Position numbers and translations under genes: made by a program
In this document: piece by piece, positions 11,211 to 20,461 of the stretch
Numbering within the stretch: the stretch's first letter is position 1
How the letters are laid out: each line of letters opens with the position of its first letter
Notes under the pieces: model-generated
Databases searched by the model: none
Told to the model about the DNA's origin: nothing
The model's input: the letters and a program-made list of their open reading frames with translations, nothing else
DNA from: Deltaproteobacteria bacterium
Lineage (GTDB): Bacteria; Desulfobacterota; Binatia; UBA12015
Direction of reading: 5' to 3'
DNA: 64,000 nucleotides
Assembly: GCA_016874795.1 (NCBI GenBank)
Contig: VGTG01000002.1
Span: 1-64,000, forward strand

Positions 11211-11245
11211 CGCCGAGGCTGACTCGCGCGGAGTCAGCCTCGGCG
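11211..11245 (-). terminator. 15-bp perfect stem-loop downstream of the HU-like gene
   Basis: CGCCGAGGCTGACTC, loop GCGCG, then the exact complement. It lies eight bases beyond the HU-like stop codon on the minus strand, where a terminator is expected. It lacks the usual T-run, so it may instead stabilise the 3' end of the HU mRNA or act with Rho. Confidence 0.6.
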
Positions 11246-11252
11246 TCGTCGT

Positions 11253-11537
11253 TCAGCGCTTCGCGCCGAGCACGCTGTCCTTGAAGGTCTTCGAGACCGT
11301 GAAGCCGACCTTCTTCCGCGCCGGGATCTTGATCGCTTCTCCGGTCTGCGGGTTGCGGCCCATGCGGGCCTTCATCTTGCGAAGGCGAAGGATGCCGAGA
11401 CCCGGAATCTTCACGGGCTCGCCCTTCTTGACCGACTTGCAAGCCGTGTCGACCAGCGCCGTGATCAACTGATCTGCCTGCTTCTTCGTGATGTCAGCGG
11501 ACGTCGCGAGCTTCTCCAACAACTGTGACTTCGTCAT
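11253..11537 (-). CDS. HU/IHF family histone-like DNA-binding protein
   Basis: 94 residues with the HU/IHF fold: helical N-terminus MTKSQLLEKLATSADITKKQADQLI, the VKIPGLGILRLRKMKARMGRNPQTGEAIKIPARKKVGFTVSK beta-arm region with the near-universal GRNPQTGE and IPA motifs, and a short C-terminal helix FKDSVLG. It bends or compacts DNA as a dimer. The ATG at 11537 is preferred over the track's GTG at 11546 because AGGAGG sits about 11 bases before it and MTKSQ is the usual N-terminus. It has its own strong promoter and a 3' hairpin, so it is monocistronic and probably highly expressed. Confidence 0.95.
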   Translation of the reverse strand: MTKSQLLEKLATSADITKKQADQLITALVDTACKSVKKGEPVKIPGLGILRLRKMKARMGRNPQTGEAIKIPARKKVGFTVSKTFKDSVLGAKR

Positions 11538-11597
11538 TGCACACACCCCCTCCTCAAGCTGGTGATTCTCCCTTGCCGCAAACGGCGGGCGAGGCGC

Positions 11598-11626
11598 CTC
11601 TTACGAAAGCTCGTCGCGGCTGTCAA
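11598..11626 (-). promoter_or_regulatory. sigma-70 promoter of the HU-like gene
   Basis: On the minus strand: TTGACA (six of six), 17 bases, TAAGAG (four of six). It is one of the clearest promoters in the window. The start site would be near 11591, about 54 bases before the ATG, leaving an untranslated leader that carries the AGGAGG site. Confidence 0.68.
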
Positions 11627-11680
11627 GGACTTCACGACATCGAAGGCGCGAAAAGTCGCTCCCAGAGCGGATTTTCGCGA

Positions 11681-12367
11681 TCAGAGGCGTTTCTCGAGCG
11701 CGCTCACGTAGGCTCGAATGCGCGCTGCGTTCGCGCCGAGATCACCGCGGCCGTCGCGCGACTTCGATCGCATGTCGACGACGCTCTTGCCGCCGCCGTC
11801 ACGCACGCGGATCGCGACGTCGTCCTCGAAGCCGAAGATCGAGCTCTGCGAGACGGCTTCGATCTGTCCCGCTTGCGGATCGTTCCAGACGACCGTCCAG
11901 CTCGGCATCTCCCTCGCCGTCGCGAGAGCGAGTGCGAATGCCTCCTTCATGGGCATGTCGGGCCGCACCGGCTGGAGGTCGGAGCAGCAGCTCTCTTGCT
12001 GGGGAGCGAAGCTCGGGTCGTAGCCGAGGTTGCGACCCTGGTTCGCCGGAAGACCGGCCGCGTTCTGGAAGCTCGGTGGATTGCTCGTGTCCGTCGTGAA
12101 GTCGTTGATCATCGGACCACCGGGACGCGTCGCGAGGAGGGAGAGGGAGACGAAGATCATCGCGCCGACGAGTGCGCAGGTGCGACCGAGCCCGGAGAAG
12201 CCGCGGCCGCGCGCCGCCTGGACGAGGCCCGTTGCGGCGACGACCGTCGAGAGGAGGCCGCCCAGCGCGAAGATGGAGAACGCGGCCAGCGCCGGGGTGA
12301 CGCGTCCCCAGCCCAGTGCGGGACCCGCCAAGAGCAGCGCCGCGCCGAGTAGCCCCAGGTTGTTCAT
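11681..12367 (-). CDS. DUF1499 domain membrane protein
   Basis: 228 residues. The N-terminal 80 residues are hydrophobic with two or three membrane spans (LGLLGAALLLAGPALGW, LAAFSIFALGGLLSTVVAATGL, CALVGAMIFVSLSLLA). The C-terminal half is a soluble domain of DUF1499 type: NDFTTDTSNPPSF, then AREMPSWTVVWNDPQAGQIEAVSQSSIFGFEDDVAIRVRD and VVDMRSKSRDGRGDLGANAARI, the family's hallmark. The function of DUF1499 is unknown. ATG at 12367 (MNNLGLLG) with GGGG upstream is chosen over the track start at 12427. Convergent with nothing; divergent from the PKD lipoprotein. Confidence 0.82.
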   Translation of the reverse strand: MNNLGLLGAALLLAGPALGWGRVTPALAAFSIFALGGLLSTVVAATGLVQAARGRGFSGLGRTCALVGAMIFVSLSLLATRPGGPMINDFTTDTSNPPSFQNAAGLPANQGRNLGYDPSFAPQQESCCSDLQPVRPDMPMKEAFALALATAREMPSWTVVWNDPQAGQIEAVSQSSIFGFEDDVAIRVRDGGGKSVVDMRSKSRDGRGDLGANAARIRAYVSALEKRL

Positions 12368-12489
12368 GCCATCCCCCGATCGACGATTTGGCGCGCGGAT
12401 ATTGGCCGTTTCTCGTCGGACAGGCAAGGATCGCCCGGGCGTCTGCGACGTTGACTTGAGCGCGGACGGTCTGCAAGAAAGCCCTTCTT

Positions 12490-13098
12490 ATGAGATCCAT
12501 TGCCAGCTCGATCACGACCTTCTTTTCAATCGGAGCACTCGCTCTCGCGGTGGGCGCGTGCTCGAGCGAAGAGAAGTCCGCTCCGCCACCTCCCCCCGCG
12601 GCCGAGGCGGTCGCACCTGCGGCACCGGCGGCTCCCGCGGCTCCGCAAGCAGCCGCTCAGGCGGCACCGGCCGCCGCGAAGCCGGGGATGGCGATCTCGC
12701 CGGACGGCCCCGCACCGGGCGAGGAGCCGGGCCTCCTGACCGCGTTCGCGGACGCGGACGAGTCGATCGGCGACGTGCCGCTGACGGTGCAGCTGAACGT
12801 CGACATCATCGACAACACGGGCACCCCGCCCTTCACCTTCATCTGGGACTTCGGGGACGCGACCGAATTCAGCACCGAGCAGGCGCCGAAGCACGTCTAC
12901 GAGGTCCCCGGCAGCTTCCGTGCGAGCGTCATCGTTACGGACTCGAAAGGGGAGAAGGACCAGGACTACGTCGACATCTCGGTGAACGAGCCGCTGCCGG
13001 AGGGGGCGATCACCGCGGAGCAGCTCATGGAGATCATCCCGCCCGGCACGGTCGCGCCCGAGCTGAAGGGGATGGAGGACCGGATCCGCGCGAAGTAG
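12490..13098 (+). CDS. PKD-domain lipoprotein
   Basis: 202 residues. A signal peptide ends in the lipobox AVGAC (cysteine near 24) followed by SSEE, so it should be lipidated and exported. A Pro/Ala-rich linker (about 30-70) leads to a single PKD domain: VPLTVQLNVDIIDNTG, FTFIWDFGDATEFSTEQAPKHVYEVPGSF, ASVIVTDSKGEKDQDYVDISV. PKD domains are Ig-like folds used in surface adhesion and carbohydrate or protein binding. A C-terminal 40-residue tail is unrecognised. Little ribosome-binding sequence precedes the ATG. A perfect terminator follows the gene. Confidence 0.85.
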   Translation: MRSIASSITTFFSIGALALAVGACSSEEKSAPPPPPAAEAVAPAAPAAPAAPQAAAQAAPAAAKPGMAISPDGPAPGEEPGLLTAFADADESIGDVPLTVQLNVDIIDNTGTPPFTFIWDFGDATEFSTEQAPKHVYEVPGSFRASVIVTDSKGEKDQDYVDISVNEPLPEGAITAEQLMEIIPPGTVAPELKGMEDRIRAK

Positions 13099-13124
13099 CG
13101 GCCTCGGCGATCAGGGAAGAGACG

Positions 13125-13156
13125 AAAGGCCCCGGGGATCACTCCCCGGGGCCTTT
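13125..13156. terminator. bidirectional intrinsic terminator
   Basis: AAAGGCCCCGGGG, short loop, CCCCGGGGCCTTT: a 13-bp near-perfect stem with A-run and T-run on opposite sides. It sits between the convergent PKD lipoprotein gene and the exported four-cysteine protein gene and can serve both. Confidence 0.9.
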
Positions 13157-13206
13157 CCCTTGGTCGAGCGACCGGGCGTTGGGTACGCCCGGGAACGGTC
13201 AGAAGC

Positions 13207-13650
13207 CTAGAAGCTCGCTCCGTCGAGGAACGCGCCGCTCGGCGACTGGCAGTAGATCATCGGGTTGAACAGCTTCACGAGCCCGTTGATGAAGCCCGCG
13301 TCGCCAGCATAGTTGTGGCACGGCGGAAGGTTCGCCAGGGCGCCGATCGAGGCGAGATACTTCGGAATCACGCCCTTCTTCGAGTTGTTAATGCAGGGTC
13401 CGACGCCCGAAGGCTTGTTCTTCGAAGCGTTGCCCGCGCCCTTGCTGTAGCACTTGGCCGCGCCGGAGGCGAGCTTCGAGCCCGCGCCCGCGGCCTTGCC
13501 GATGTCCTTGAACACGGTCGGGCTCGGCGAGATCCATCCACCGCCGAACTCTGACGGGAGCAAATCGCCCGCGAGGTAAGTTGCCGCCATCACCGACGAC
13601 GCGGAAAGCGCCACGGCGAGGGCGGTCATGGTTCCCAAGAATTTCTTCAT
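13207..13650 (-). CDS. exported four-cysteine protein of unknown function
   Basis: 147 residues from the ATG at 13650 (GAGGA just upstream); the track start at 13668 is six codons earlier and lacks a site. A classical Sec signal peptide (MKKFLGTMTALAVALSASSVMA) ends at an AxA-like site before ATYLAG. The mature protein is small, Gly/Ser/Lys-rich, and has four cysteines (KCYSKG, GPCINN, PPCHNY, IYCQSP), consistent with two disulfides in the periplasm or outside the cell. I recognise no family. It is monocistronic with a shared bidirectional terminator, and has somewhat lower G+C and more lysine and asparagine than its neighbours. Confidence 0.75.
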   Translation of the reverse strand: MKKFLGTMTALAVALSASSVMAATYLAGDLLPSEFGGGWISPSPTVFKDIGKAAGAGSKLASGAAKCYSKGAGNASKNKPSGVGPCINNSKKGVIPKYLASIGALANLPPCHNYAGDAGFINGLVKLFNPMIYCQSPSGAFLDGASF

Positions 13651-13950
13651 ACGAATCCTCCTATCCACAGGGGGTTGGGGGTCTGGCCGTGGCTACCGTT
13701 TCGCAATAGGAGTCGCTCGACCGACGGAAAGTGCGCATGTGGTTGGCCCCGGCTGCAGCTGCATCGGTGATGGTCATACGATCCGGGTAAGAGATGAGTC
13801 AACGGATTTATTCCCGGCTGAGCGGGTAATTCCGGGATCGTTCCACACCGCGGGAGAGAATCGACCCGCGTAGCGCCCCGTTCACGGCCCGGTTTGCGGG
13901 GGGTTTGCCGCAGCGGCGCCAGGGTTGGGCAATTGCTATCGGGGCGGCTC

Positions 13951-15903
13951 ATGCCTCCGCCCGACGGACCCGCTTCCCGAGACGACGAGCCGCTGGCGTG
14001 GCTGCCCCCCCTGCTGATGGCGGCGCTGGTCCTGGTCGTCGTGGTGTGGGTCGTGCGCCGAACGAGCTGGTACCTCGCCGTCGATCAGTTCGGGTATCTG
14101 ACCTTCGCGAGCGATCTGACCGCGGGGCGGGTGGTCCACGACTGGCCCCTCGTCGGGACGCTGAAGTCGTTCTTGCCGAAGCACCTCGACGCGGACGTAC
14201 TCGCACAGACGTACGTCCTCCACGACGGCTCGCTCTTCTGTCGGTACGCGCCGGGATTTCCGCTCGTGCTCGCAGGTGCTTCACTCCTCTTCGGAGAGCT
14301 CGCGCCGCACTACGTGAACGCGTCGGCGGTCGGCCTCCTGCTGGTCTGCGTCTACTGGGTCGCGCGACGCGTATTCCGCTCCGCGTGGCTCGGCCTCTCG
14401 ACCGCGCTTCTCGTCACGCTCCTTCCGAACCATCTCCTCCTCTGGTCGATCTCCCCGCTCCGCGACGTGCCAGCGCACGCCGTCGCGCTCGCGGGGCTCG
14501 GCACCCTCGTCCCGGCGAGCGGCGCGAGGCGATCGCCTTGGCGATTCGCCGTCGCGGGGCTTCTCCTGGGCTTCGCCGTGAGCATCCGCGTGGACGCCGT
14601 TCTGTACGCGCTGCCCGCGGTCGGGCTTCTCGCCTTCTGGCGACCGCTCGGTGCGCGCGACCTCGCCGCCGGCGCGATCGCGGTCGCGATCGGCGCCGCG
14701 CCGCTCCTCGCATACAACGCGGTCGCGACCGGGAATCCGCTTCGCCCGACGCAGGCGATGGAGCTCGACCACGTCCTCTCCTCCCGGGATCACGGCGAAG
14801 AAGACACGGAGGGGGGAGTCTGGTCGGCGCTCGCCGCCGTCTCGCTTCCATCGGAAGCGTACGCGCAGCCGGGCGGAGCGCGAAAGACCCGCGCCGAGCG
14901 ACTCCTGCAGGGCGGGGGCCTCCGGCTGCGGCATCTCCGCGAGACGCTGCCGAGCAACCTCGCTCTCTTCGTCGACATCTTCGGAGCGCTCGGCCTCGGC
15001 CTCGGCGCGCTCGGTGCGATCCTGGCGCTCCGTCTGCCGGCGCTCGCGGTGCTCACAGTGCCGTACTGCGTGATCGCGACGCTCTTCTTCAGCCTCTGGG
15101 CGAGACCCGATGCGCGCTACCTCGCGGGTGCGATCCTTCTGCTCACGTTTCTCGTCGTGCGCGGAGCGAGCGGCTTGATGGAGCTGCCGGCGATGCTGCG
15201 CCGGTTCGGGCGAGGAGCCCCGGCGCTTCTCGCCGCTGTCGGGCTCGCGGGCGTGATCTGGCTCGCGGGGACGCCCGACCCGAGCGCGGCGGGCGCGCTG
15301 CCGTTCGTGATCCTCGTTCTCGCAGGCGCGATCGCGATTGGTCTGGCCGCAGCGGTGCTGCCCGGAGCGGACCGGCGTCGGCATCTCTTCCCCGTGATCC
15401 TCGGGCTCGCGCTCGCCTCCCTCACCGGCTGGAGGACCGTGCAGGGGATCGGACAGCTCGCGAGCTTCCAGCGGCCCGCGGTCGAGCAGGCGCGTGCGAC
15501 CCTCTCCGCCGCCCTCGGCGACCGAGCGGTCGTGATCACGACGACGGAGGTCGGGCGGCCGGCGGAGAACATCAATCATTATACGGATGCGAGCGCGCTC
15601 TACCTCGACGAGGTCGTTCGCTGGGGCGTATCGCCGGGCTTCCTCCTGGATCGGCTCCTCCAGGACGGGTTCGAGGTCTACCTCCTCCTGCCGCCGTCTG
15701 CGGCGCGCCTCTGGCTCGAGAGCGAGTACGTCTATCCGTTCTTCCAGCCGCAGCTCGTCGCCGACATCCCTCCGGATCGTGCGCGCGATTACTTCGTCGC
15801 CTCCGCGCGCCACCAGGGCGTGCGGCTCTGGCTCGTGCAGATGCATCGGCGGCCGAGGCCCCTCACGGCCGAGGAGATCCGGAAGTTCCAGCAGGGCGGC
15901 TGA
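13951..15903 (+). CDS. polytopic membrane glycosyltransferase, GT39/ArnT-like
   Basis: 650 residues with about a dozen hydrophobic segments. The first periplasmic loop carries DQFGYLTFASDLTAGRVVHDWPL with the acidic residue expected of GT-C enzymes, and CRYAPGFPLVLAGASLLFGE matches the PMT/ArnT-type second conserved block. A soluble region of about 180 residues forms the C-terminus (ALGDRAVVITTTEVGRPAENINHYTD). The enzyme would move a sugar from a polyprenyl phosphate donor to a periplasmic acceptor; donor and acceptor are unknown. ATG at 13951 is preferred to the track start at 13894. The last 41 bases overlap the end of the convergent membrane protein gene. Confidence 0.8.
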   Translation: MPPPDGPASRDDEPLAWLPPLLMAALVLVVVVWVVRRTSWYLAVDQFGYLTFASDLTAGRVVHDWPLVGTLKSFLPKHLDADVLAQTYVLHDGSLFCRYAPGFPLVLAGASLLFGELAPHYVNASAVGLLLVCVYWVARRVFRSAWLGLSTALLVTLLPNHLLLWSISPLRDVPAHAVALAGLGTLVPASGARRSPWRFAVAGLLLGFAVSIRVDAVLYALPAVGLLAFWRPLGARDLAAGAIAVAIGAAPLLAYNAVATGNPLRPTQAMELDHVLSSRDHGEEDTEGGVWSALAAVSLPSEAYAQPGGARKTRAERLLQGGGLRLRHLRETLPSNLALFVDIFGALGLGLGALGAILALRLPALAVLTVPYCVIATLFFSLWARPDARYLAGAILLLTFLVVRGASGLMELPAMLRRFGRGAPALLAAVGLAGVIWLAGTPDPSAAGALPFVILVLAGAIAIGLAAAVLPGADRRRHLFPVILGLALASLTGWRTVQGIGQLASFQRPAVEQARATLSAALGDRAVVITTTEVGRPAENINHYTDASALYLDEVVRWGVSPGFLLDRLLQDGFEVYLLLPPSAARLWLESEYVYPFFQPQLVADIPPDRARDYFVASARHQGVRLWLVQMHRRPRPLTAEEIRKFQQGG

Positions 15904-17371
15904 GAGGAGAAGTCCGCGCAGCGGCCCACTCGAGCGCGCCCCGGTAGGCGAGGAGCAGGCAGGCGACGTGCGCGAACAACGCGTACCGGATGTGCACGAG
16001 GTCGGCGGTGAACGAGAACACCGCGGCGTTCCCGAGAGCGAAGGCGAAGACCGGCACCCAGCGCGGCTGGAGGACTTCGCGGAGCCAGCGAGAGCGCCGC
16101 AGGCACGCGACGATCGCGAGCAACGTCGCCGCGAGGAAGATCGCCCCGGCGAACACCCCCAGGACGAGGGAAGGACCCGGGCGGTGGTCGGCGAGCGCCG
16201 CCCACGTCCGCGGCGTCATCTCGGAGTGCCGGCGGTACGCCGCGACCGGGGCTCCCTCGAGCGCCCACGCGACGAGGCGTCCGTACCACGACGGCGTCGC
16301 GATCGCGTGCTCGGCCAGATCCGAGACGGAGTCGGCCGCGATCCTGCCCGCGTGGCGCCGGAGCGCCGCGACGGCCAGCTCCTCCGTGAGCGCGCTCCGC
16401 CGCTCCGGGTCGCTCCGGGTGATCTCGTTGACGACGCGCCACGTGTTGTGGATCCGTGCATCGTAGAGCGCGGCCGCTTCGGGCGAGAGGAGACGCTGGG
16501 TCTCCGGCGAAAGATCGCCGCGGATCGAAGCGAGGTGCGGATGGATGACGCGCTGATTCAGGACCGTCGTGTAGAGGTCCCATCTCCCGCGCTCCTCGTG
16601 CACCGCGCGATGCCAGAGGAGCGTTCCGACGACCGCGGCCGCCGTCGCGCCGATCGCCAGCGCGTGTCCCCACCGGGTGCCTGCTCCGGAGAAGCGCCAC
16701 ACGACGACGCTCGCGAGGGCCGTCCCCAGCCAGACCCATCCCTTCTCCGGACGAAGGGAGGCCGCGACCAGCACCGCGAAGAAGAGGAGCAGGGCGGTCC
16801 GGAGCCGCGGCGCGTCCGCGAGCGCCACGCGCGCGAGCGCGGCGCACGCGACGAGCGAGGCCGAGAGGCAGAGCCCGTCCGTCAGGATCGAGAGCTGGAA
16901 GTGCGCGACGAGTGGGTCGAACGCGAGAGCGCCGACGAGCGCGGCGCCGCTCGCCGCGGTGGCGCGTCTTCCGAGCCGCGGGGCGAGGAGGTCGAGCGCC
17001 GCGAACGAGCGGACGAACCAGGCGACGGCACCGATCCCGACGAGGATCTGGAAGATCTGGAGCGTCGTCAGAATCCGCGGAGCGGCGCACGGGAGGCGCG
17101 CCATCGCACGCGGCGTCTCCCACGCGAGATGACGCGGGAATCGCGGGCTCCCGTCGAGTCCGTCGACGATGCGGAGCAGCGCCGGATACAGCGGACCGCG
17201 GAACGCGTCGACCCCTCGACCGCGCGAGAGCCGCAGGTACTCGACCGTGTCGCCGTAGTGCGGGACGCGCCCGAGGTTCAGGAGACTCCACCCGATCCCG
17301 CTCGCCGCGAGCAAGCCCGCGACCGCGAGGATCGGCAGGATTGCGCGAGATCTCGGCTCGGTCGGCCTCAT
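15863..17371 (-). CDS. polytopic membrane protein, possible GT-C glycosyltransferase
   Basis: 502 residues, many hydrophobic segments (IGWSLLNLG, VGIGAVAWFVRSFAAL, ALVGALAFDPLVAHFQLSILTDGLCLSASLVACAALA, VFAFALGNAAVFSFTADLVHIRYALFAHVACLLLAYRG). After the first span it has VPHYGDTVEYLRLSRG, an acidic loop of the sort seen in GT-C transferases, and DAFRGPLYPALL, like the P-L-Y-P block of that superfamily. This makes it a likely glycosyltransferase or ligase, but catalytic residues cannot be assigned with confidence. It overlaps the convergent GT39-like gene by 41 bases at the 3' ends. Start ATG 17371. Confidence 0.65.
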   Translation of the reverse strand: MRPTEPRSRAILPILAVAGLLAASGIGWSLLNLGRVPHYGDTVEYLRLSRGRGVDAFRGPLYPALLRIVDGLDGSPRFPRHLAWETPRAMARLPCAAPRILTTLQIFQILVGIGAVAWFVRSFAALDLLAPRLGRRATAASGAALVGALAFDPLVAHFQLSILTDGLCLSASLVACAALARVALADAPRLRTALLLFFAVLVAASLRPEKGWVWLGTALASVVVWRFSGAGTRWGHALAIGATAAAVVGTLLWHRAVHEERGRWDLYTTVLNQRVIHPHLASIRGDLSPETQRLLSPEAAALYDARIHNTWRVVNEITRSDPERRSALTEELAVAALRRHAGRIAADSVSDLAEHAIATPSWYGRLVAWALEGAPVAAYRRHSEMTPRTWAALADHRPGPSLVLGVFAGAIFLAATLLAIVACLRRSRWLREVLQPRWVPVFAFALGNAAVFSFTADLVHIRYALFAHVACLLLAYRGALEWAAARTSPLSRPAGTSGSPRP

Positions 17372-17438
17372 CGGCGACGGATCGCGGCGAGGCTATGCCC
17401 GGCGCGACGGGAAAGACCACCGCGATCTCGGCTTCGGA

Positions 17439-18935
17439 TCAACCTCCCGACGAGGTCCCCGGCTCGCCGAGGCGGGCGCGAAGGATCTGGTTCACCGCCT
17501 GCGGATTCGCCTTGCCGCCCGTCGCCTTCATGATCTGTCCGACGAAGAAGCCGAGGAGCTTGTCCTTCCCGCCCCGGTACTCGGCGACCTTGTCGGGATT
17601 CGCGGCGAGGACCTCCTCGACCGCTCCGGTGATCGCGCCCGCGTCCGTGACCTGGCGAAGTCCCTTGCGCTCGATCACGTCGTCCGGCTCGGCTCCGCTC
17701 GCGAGCATCTCCTCGAGGACGGTCTTCGCGATCTTGCCGCTGATCGTGCCGTCGTCGATGCGCGCGACGAGGCGACCGAGGCTCTCGGCGGAGACGGGCC
17801 AGTCGCGGATCACGAGGGCCTCGTCGAGGCCGCGCTCGCGCACGGTCCGGAGGACGTCGCCCATCACCCAGTTCGAGAGCGCCTTCGGGTTCGGGTGCGT
17901 GCGGACCGCGGCCTCATAGTAGTCGGCGAGATCGCGTCGCGCCGTCAGCACGCCGGCGTCGTAGTCCGGGATCCCGTACTGCTCGACGAAGCGATCCCGC
18001 CGCGCCGCCGGGAGCTCGGGCAGCTCTCCCCGGATGGCCTCGATGCGCTCCCGCGGCACCTCGAGGGGAAGCAGGTCCGGCTCCGGGAAGTAGCGGTAGT
18101 CGTGCGCGTCCTCCTTCGAGCGCATCGCCAGCGTGCGGCCGCGATCGGCGTCCCAGCCGCGCGTCTCCTGTCGGACCGTGCCGCCGCTCTCGATCAGGTC
18201 GATCTGACGGCGGATCTCGCTGTCGATCGCGCGCTCGACGTTGCGGAACGAGTTGATGTTCTTGATCTCGGTCCGCGTCCCGAGCTTCGGGTCGCCCTTC
18301 TTCCGGACGGAGACGTTCGCGTCACAGCGGAAGCTTCCCTGCTCGAGGTTGCCGTCGCACACCTCGAGATACTGGAGGAGGGAGCGGAGCGTGCGGAGGT
18401 AGTCCGCGGCCTCGGCCGCCGAGGCGATGTCCGGCTCGCTCACGATCTCCATCAGCGGGACGCCGGCTCGGTTCAGGTCGACGAGCGAGTGTGCGTCGTC
18501 GGTATCGTGGATGTTCTTGCCGGCGTCCTCCTCCATGTGGATGCGCGTGAGCCGGACACGCTTCGTTCCCGCGGGCGTCTCGACGTCGATCCCGCCGCCG
18601 ATGGCGAGCGGCTCGTCGAACATGCTGATCTGGTAGCCCTTCGGGAGATCCGGGTAGAAGTAGTTCTTTCTCGCCCAGCGGGCGCGTGTCGGGATGGTGC
18701 ATCCGGTCGCGATCCCCGTGCGGATCGCGAACTCGAGAGCGCGCTCGTTCAGGACCGGCAGGACGCCCGGGAAACCCATGCAGACCGGGCAGGTGTGCGC
18801 GTTCGGAGCGGCGCCGAAGCTCGCGGAGCAACCGCAGAAGAGCTTCGACTCGGTCAGGAGCTGCGCATGCACCTCGAGGCCGATCACCGGCTCCCAGTCG
18901 CCGTAGTCCGGAGTCTCGTCGCGTGTATCGCTCAT
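17439..18935 (-). CDS. gatB: aspartyl/glutamyl-tRNA amidotransferase subunit B
   Basis: 498 residues. GatB recognises misacylated Glu-tRNA(Gln) or Asp-tRNA(Asn), phosphorylates the acid and completes amidation with ammonia from GatA. Visible: [25 protein letters not shown] with zinc-ligand cysteines CGC and CPVC, the [13 protein letters not shown] and [15 protein letters not shown] signatures, [12 protein letters not shown], and [18 protein letters not shown]. The tail/YqeY domain (about 330-498) ends LRARLGEP. The start is ATG 18935, overlapping the gatA stop by four bases (ATGA); the longer track start lies within gatA. Confidence 0.97.
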   Translation of the reverse strand: MSDTRDETPDYGDWEPVIGLEVHAQLLTESKLFCGCSASFGAAPNAHTCPVCMGFPGVLPVLNERALEFAIRTGIATGCTIPTRARWARKNYFYPDLPKGYQISMFDEPLAIGGGIDVETPAGTKRVRLTRIHMEEDAGKNIHDTDDAHSLVDLNRAGVPLMEIVSEPDIASAAEAADYLRTLRSLLQYLEVCDGNLEQGSFRCDANVSVRKKGDPKLGTRTEIKNINSFRNVERAIDSEIRRQIDLIESGGTVRQETRGWDADRGRTLAMRSKEDAHDYRYFPEPDLLPLEVPRERIEAIRGELPELPAARRDRFVEQYGIPDYDAGVLTARRDLADYYEAAVRTHPNPKALSNWVMGDVLRTVRERGLDEALVIRDWPVSAESLGRLVARIDDGTISGKIAKTVLEEMLASGAEPDDVIERKGLRQVTDAGAITGAVEEVLAANPDKVAEYRGGKDKLLGFFVGQIMKATGGKANPQAVNQILRARLGEPGTSSGG

Positions 18936-20446
18936 GCGCTTTGCTGCTCGCTCGCCTCGCTGCGGCCGCCGCTCGCCGCCCCGATCTCCGCCGGCCGGCG
19001 CTCGTGGAAGTCCGTCGCTCTCTGGTAGGCGTCGCCGGCGCGGAGCAGATCGGCCTCCTCGAACGGCGGCGCGAGGAGCTGGAGGCCGATGGGAAGGCCC
19101 GCTTCGTCGAACCCGCACGGCACCGAAAGCCCGGGGAGACCGGCGAGGTTCGTCGGGACGGTGAACACGTCCGAGAGGTACATCGCGAGCGGGTCCGCGA
19201 CCTTCTCGCCGATACGGAAGGCGGTGCCCGGCGACGTCGGCGTCAGGATCAGGTCGCACGTCTCGAACGCGCGTCGGAAGTCGTTCCGCACGAGCGTCCG
19301 TACCTTTTGTGCCTTCCGGTAGTACGCGTCGTAGTAGCCGGCGGAGAGCGCGTACGTGCCGAGGAGGATTCGCCGCTTCACCTCCGCGCCGAAGCCCTCG
19401 TCGCGGGTGTGCCGGTACATCTCGAGAAGCTCGTCCGCGCCGCGCTTCGCGCGATGCCCGTACTTCACGCCGTCGTAGCGGGCGAGGTTCGAGGAGGCTT
19501 CCGCCGTCGCGATCAGGTAGTACGCCGCGATCCCGTACGAGGTGTGCGGCAGGCTCACGTCGACGACGGTCGCGCCGAGACCGCGGAGCGTCTCGATCGC
19601 TTCGCGAACGGACTTCTCCACCGCCGTCGCGATCCCGTCTGCGAAGTACTCTGCGGGAATCCCGAAGCGGAGGCCGCGCACGTCGCCCGTCAGCGCCGCG
19701 ACGTAGTCGGGCACCGGCTGCGGCGCCGACGTCGAGTCGCGGGGATCGTGTCCCGCGATCGCGCCGAGCAGCACGGAGACGTCACGGACGGTGTGCGCGA
19801 ACGGTCCGACCTGATCGAGCGAGGACGCGTACGCCGTCACTCCATAGCGCGAGACGCGGCCGTACGTCGGCTTCAGGCCGGTCACGCCGCAGTAGCTCGC
19901 GGGAAGCCGGATCGAGCCTCCCGTATCGGTGCCGAGCGCGCCGAGGCATTCGCCCGCGGCGACTGCGGCCGCGGAGCCCCCCGAGGAGCCCCCCGGGACG
20001 CGGCCCGGATCCCAGGGATTCCGCGACGGGCCGAACGCGGAGTTCTCGTTCGACGAGCCCATCGCGAACTCGTCCATGTTCGCCTTGCCGACGAGGACCG
20101 CGCCGGCACGCGCGAGCCGCGTCACCGCGTCGGCGTCGTACGGCGGGACGTAGTGCTCGAGGATGCGCGAGCCGCACGTCGTGCGGATGCCGTCGGTCGC
20201 GAACAGGTCCTTCAAGACGATCGGGATGCCGAGGAGCGGACCGCTCTCTCCGGCGCCGCGTCGGCGGTCGGCTTCGCGCGCGTCCGCGAGCGCGCGGTCG
20301 GCGGTCACCGTGAGGAGCGCGTGTACCGTCGGCTCGACCGCGGCGATGCGATCGAGCATCGCGCTCGCGAGGTCGGTCGCGGACAGCTCGCCAGCGGCGA
20401 GCGCGCGGCTCGCCGCATCGATCGTCGACGGTGCAGAGGAGCTCAT
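18932..20446 (-). CDS. gatA: aspartyl/glutamyl-tRNA amidotransferase subunit A
   Basis: 504 residues, the glutaminase of GatCAB and a member of the amidase-signature family. The catalytic Lys is in [14 protein letters not shown], and the Ser-cisSer pair lies in [34 protein letters not shown]. It liberates ammonia from glutamine or asparagine and channels it to GatB. The order gatC-gatA-gatB with coupling between A and B is the standard operon. The presence of GatCAB implies that at least one of Gln-tRNA or Asn-tRNA is made by transamidation here. Confidence 0.97.
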   Translation of the reverse strand: MSSSAPSTIDAASRALAAGELSATDLASAMLDRIAAVEPTVHALLTVTADRALADAREADRRRGAGESGPLLGIPIVLKDLFATDGIRTTCGSRILEHYVPPYDADAVTRLARAGAVLVGKANMDEFAMGSSNENSAFGPSRNPWDPGRVPGGSSGGSAAAVAAGECLGALGTDTGGSIRLPASYCGVTGLKPTYGRVSRYGVTAYASSLDQVGPFAHTVRDVSVLLGAIAGHDPRDSTSAPQPVPDYVAALTGDVRGLRFGIPAEYFADGIATAVEKSVREAIETLRGLGATVVDVSLPHTSYGIAAYYLIATAEASSNLARYDGVKYGHRAKRGADELLEMYRHTRDEGFGAEVKRRILLGTYALSAGYYDAYYRKAQKVRTLVRNDFRRAFETCDLILTPTSPGTAFRIGEKVADPLAMYLSDVFTVPTNLAGLPGLSVPCGFDEAGLPIGLQLLAPPFEEADLLRAGDAYQRATDFHERRPAEIGAASGGRSEASEQQSA

Positions 20447-20461
20447 GGAATCGGGAAGAGG

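Noticed and set aside
13690-13710. possible sigma-54 promoter (TGGCTACCGTTTCGCA)
   Set aside because: The -12 reads TCGC not TTGC, and it points away from the nearest co-directional gene by over 200 bases.
13905-15947. 680-residue plus-strand ORF
   Set aside because: Out-of-frame shadow of the GT39-like gene; extremely Arg-rich, no membrane spans.
17439-19259. 606-residue version of GatB
   Set aside because: The extra N-terminal 108 residues are an antiparallel frame of gatA; ATG 18935 overlaps the gatA stop as usual.
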